A stretch of DNA of 7,300 nt, taken from the NCBI GenBank assembly GCA_052389555.1, contig JBQTHV010000149.1, forward strand, positions 1 to 7,300, in the 5' to 3' direction. The position numbers were made by a program, and so were the translations under genes. The DNA comes from JABFSM01 sp052389555 (GTDB lineage: Bacteria; Gemmatimonadota; Gemmatimonadetes; Gemmatimonadales; GWC2-71-9). How positions within the stretch are numbered: the first letter of the stretch is position 1; every line of letters starts with the position of its first letter. The notes beneath the pieces were generated by a model. It had not been told where the DNA came from. It did no database searches and saw only the letters and a list, made by a program, of their open reading frames with translations. Shown piece by piece: positions 5,855 through 7,300 of this stretch.

Positions 5855-7032
5855 TATCCCGGTTGCTCGGCGGCTCGGCGGCTCGGCGGCTCGGCGATCA
5901 GCTGCTCAAAGAGACCCGGATCCACGTTGCCTCCGCTCAGGATGGCCGCAACCGGGCCGGCCGGCCGGAGTTGGCCTTCGAGCAGCGCGGCAACCGCCAC
6001 GGCCCCGGAGGGCTCGACCTTGAGTCCCATGTCCCGAAACAGGAAACGGACCGCGCGGGCGATCGCGTCCTCGCTGATACGAAGCGCGCGGGTTACCCGT
6101 TGCCGGATCCGGGTCCAGGGAAGTTCGCCCACCGCCACGGGCAACAATCCATCGGCCATGCTCGCGGTCCGTTCGAGCGGGACCGGTCTCCCGGCTGCGA
6201 TGGCCGCGGTGAGCTTGGCCGCGCCCGCAGGCTCGACCCCGATCGGTTCGACCGGATGCTCGAGAGCGATCACCGCGGTGCAGCAGCCGCCCAGCAGACC
6301 GCCGCCTCCGACCGGCACGAGCAGGTGGGCGATCTCGGGGCGCTCCTCCAGGATCTCGAGCCCGCAGGTGGCCTGACCCAGGATCACGTCCGGATGATCG
6401 AACGGATGGATCATGGTGAGTCCCTGCTGGGCTGCGATCGCTTCGGCGGTCTGGGCCCGGCGGTAGCGATCCACCAGGACGACCTCCGCCCCATCGGCGC
6501 GCACCGCTTGGGTCTTAAGCGGCGGGGCGGTGTCGTTCATGACGATGACCGCCTTGAGGCCGAGCCGCTTGGCCACCCAGGCCACCGCCCGGCCGTGGTT
6601 GCCGGAGGAATGGGCGATGACCCCGGCAGACCTAACCCGCGGGTCCTGCTCGGCCAGCCGGCTGATGGCGGTCCAGGCTCCCCGGACTTTGAACGCGCCG
6701 ACCGGCTGCCACTGCTCGCACTTGAGCCAGACGGGCACGCCGAGCTGGCGGGTTAGGGCCGGCGCCTCGACGAGCGGGGTCCGGAGAGCGATACCCTCGA
6801 GAGCCTTGGCCGCCGCGCAGAGGTCTGCGACGGCCGGCTGGACGGCTGGACGGCTGGACGGCTGGTCGCCCATGGGCGAAGGGCTGCGAGGGATGGGGTC
6901 TCCTGCGGGCGCTTCCAGCGCCGCCGACGGTGGCGGAGGTGCCGACTCACCTGCTGCGGCGCTGCTTGCGCCTGAGGGAGACCCCACCCGAGCGGCCCCG
7001 AGAAACTCCTCGCGATCGGAGCCGGAGCTCAC
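5854..7032 (-). CDS. PLP-dependent threonine/serine dehydratase-like enzyme with a repeat-rich N-terminal extension
   Basis: A 392-residue fold-type II PLP enzyme of the threonine dehydratase/serine racemase group. The cofactor lysine is Lys115 (GAFKVRGA), the substrate loop is SSGNHG (142-147), the phosphate-binding glycine loop is GGGGLLGG (242-249) and the pyridine-contacting Ser is in LSGGN (365-369). There is no C-terminal ACT domain, so isoleucine feedback of the IlvA kind is not expected; a catabolic dehydratase or racemase fits better. The GTG at 7032 overlaps the gyrA stop (GTGA) and adds about 53 residues of Ala/Ser/Pro/Gly-rich sequence encoded by an inverted repeat. Met54 (ATG at 6873) is an alternative start but has no visible ribosome binding site. 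Octamer arrays encode residues about 56-66 and the last residues before the stop. Cytosolic. Confidence 0.9.
   Translation of the reverse strand: MSSGSDREEFLGAARVGSPSGASSAAAGESAPPPPSAALEAPAGDPIPRSPSPMGDQPSSRPAVQPAVADLCAAAKALEGIALRTPLVEAPALTRQLGVPVWLKCEQWQPVGAFKVRGAWTAISRLAEQDPRVRSAGVIAHSSGNHGRAVAWVAKRLGLKAVIVMNDTAPPLKTQAVRADGAEVVLVDRYRRAQTAEAIAAQQGLTMIHPFDHPDVILGQATCGLEILEERPEIAHLLVPVGGGGLLGGCCTAVIALEHPVEPIGVEPAGAAKLTAAIAAGRPVPLERTASMADGLLPVAVGELPWTRIRQRVTRALRISEDAIARAVRFLFRDMGLKVEPSGAVAVAALLEGQLRPAGPVAAILSGGNVDPGLFEQLIAEPPSRRAAEQPG
5865..5896. repeat. Octamer tandem repeat GCTCGGCG x4 at the dehydratase 3' end
   Basis: Four perfect 8-base units. On the minus strand it encodes the C-terminal tail of the dehydratase (EPPSRRAAEQ region) and ends about ten bases before the start codon of the diguanylate cyclase gene. 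A change in copy number would shift the frame of the tail only, beyond the catalytic core, but would also alter the TAATG coupling. Confidence 0.9.
6835..6866. repeat. Octamer tandem repeat CGGCTGGA x4 near the dehydratase 5' end
   Basis: Three perfect CGGCTGGA units and one CGGCTGGT. On the minus strand it encodes QPSSRPAVQPAV, between Met54 and the first conserved helix of the enzyme. Gain or loss of one unit would shift the frame before the catalytic domain if translation starts at or upstream of Met54. Confidence 0.9.
6894..6986. repeat. Long imperfect inverted repeat (hairpin) inside the dehydratase N-terminal extension
   Basis: GGGGTCTCC (6895-6903) faces GGAGACCCC (6977-6985). The 38-base arms (6895-6932 and 6948-6985) match at about 29 positions, including a 9-base block around CAGCGCCGC and an inner GGTG/CACC, with a 15-base loop. 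It starts about 45 bases after the gyrA stop. It could act as an RNA structure between gyrA and the dehydratase, or be the remnant of a small palindromic element. The reading frame remains open through it and encodes low-complexity protein. Confidence 0.8.
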
Positions 7033-7300
7033 GCAGTCTCGCCCGGGGTTGGCGCTTCGTCCGGCGCCAGCTCCTCCGTCCCACCCTCCGCCTCCTTCAC
7101 CACCCGCGCTACGTCCATGACCAGGTCACCCTCGTCCAGGTTCATCATGTGCACCCCCTGGGTGTTTCGCCCGATCACCCGGATGTCCGCCACCGGCACC
7201 CGAATGATGATCCCCCGCTTGGTGATCATCATGAGCTGGTCCTCGGGCAGCACCTCCTTGAGCGCGACACAAGCGCCGGTCTTGTCGGTCTTGCGGAACG
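7029..7300 (-). CDS. gyrA: DNA gyrase subunit A, C-terminal end (5' part outside window)
   Basis: Eighty-nine codons and the stop are visible; the frame is open at the right edge. MMITKRGIIIRVPVADI followed by IGRNTQGVHMMNLDEGD and VMDVARV is the last beta-pinwheel blade of GyrA, the DNA-wrapping C-terminal domain of the ATP-dependent type II topoisomerase that introduces negative supercoils. An acidic tail (EAEGG...EELAPDEAPTPGE) follows, as is common in gyrase and topoisomerase IV A subunits. Topoisomerase IV ParC is less likely because the GRNTQGV block is typical of GyrA. The TGA stop overlaps the GTG start of the dehydratase, so gyrA heads a tightly packed four-gene run. Confidence 0.9.
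   Translation of the reverse strand, partial: FRKTDKTGACVALKEVLPEDQLMMITKRGIIIRVPVADIRVIGRNTQGVHMMNLDEGDLVMDVARVVKEAEGGTEELAPDEAPTPGETA

Noticed and set aside
5834..7120. Long plus-strand frames opposite the dehydratase and cyclase
   Set aside because: They are shadows caused by high GC. The minus-strand frames hold complete active-site motifs.

Overview
The window is a GC-rich, gene-dense bacterial chromosome segment. There is no rRNA, tRNA, CRISPR array, transposase or phage gene, and no gene-free stretch longer than about 130 bases. High GC, a degenerate zinc-ribbon on a soluble Ser/Thr kinase, PD40-type propeller proteins and many short tandem repeats at gene ends would fit Gemmatimonadota or a similar soil phylum. 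That placement is an inference from style; there is no marker gene complete enough to prove it.

Layout. Left end: a saccharopine/lysine 6-dehydrogenase-like gene on the minus strand runs off the window edge (1-848). It is divergent from a TetR-family regulator on the plus strand (945-1652), and the two share a 96-base promoter region. TetR converges on, and overlaps by 17 bases, a minus-strand PD40 propeller lipoprotein (1636-2424). Everything further right is also on the minus strand. In order of transcription: the end of gyrA (7300-7029), a PLP-dependent threonine/serine dehydratase-like enzyme (7032-5854), a REC-GAF-GGDEF diguanylate cyclase (5854-4445), a zinc-ribbon Ser/Thr kinase (4448-3423), an exported dienelactone hydrolase-family protein (3303-2485), then the PD40 lipoprotein. 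The first four genes overlap stop-to-start (GTGA, TAATG, TTGA), so they form a tightly coupled transcription unit joining DNA gyrase, an amino-acid enzyme and two signalling proteins.

The unusual part is repeat DNA at gene ends. Two elements each consist of a tandem 7-base array, a spacer of about 30 bases, then the same 7-base unit inverted. Element A (GTGAAAA, 2363-2488) lies between the hydrolase and the PD40 gene. Element B (AGCTATC, 3328-3435) lies between the kinase and the hydrolase. Each supplies the stop codon of the gene upstream of it. Element A also supplies the ribosome-binding region and the hydrophobic signal-peptide core of the PD40 lipoprotein. Two four-copy 8-base arrays lie near the two ends of the dehydratase gene, a long imperfect hairpin fills its N-terminal extension, and a hexamer tract gives the TetR protein a run of 12 prolines and the opposite strand a strong G-quadruplex motif. 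The hypothesis worth testing is that a family of short-period repeats is expanding at gene boundaries here and being recruited as stop codons, leader peptides and RNA structure.
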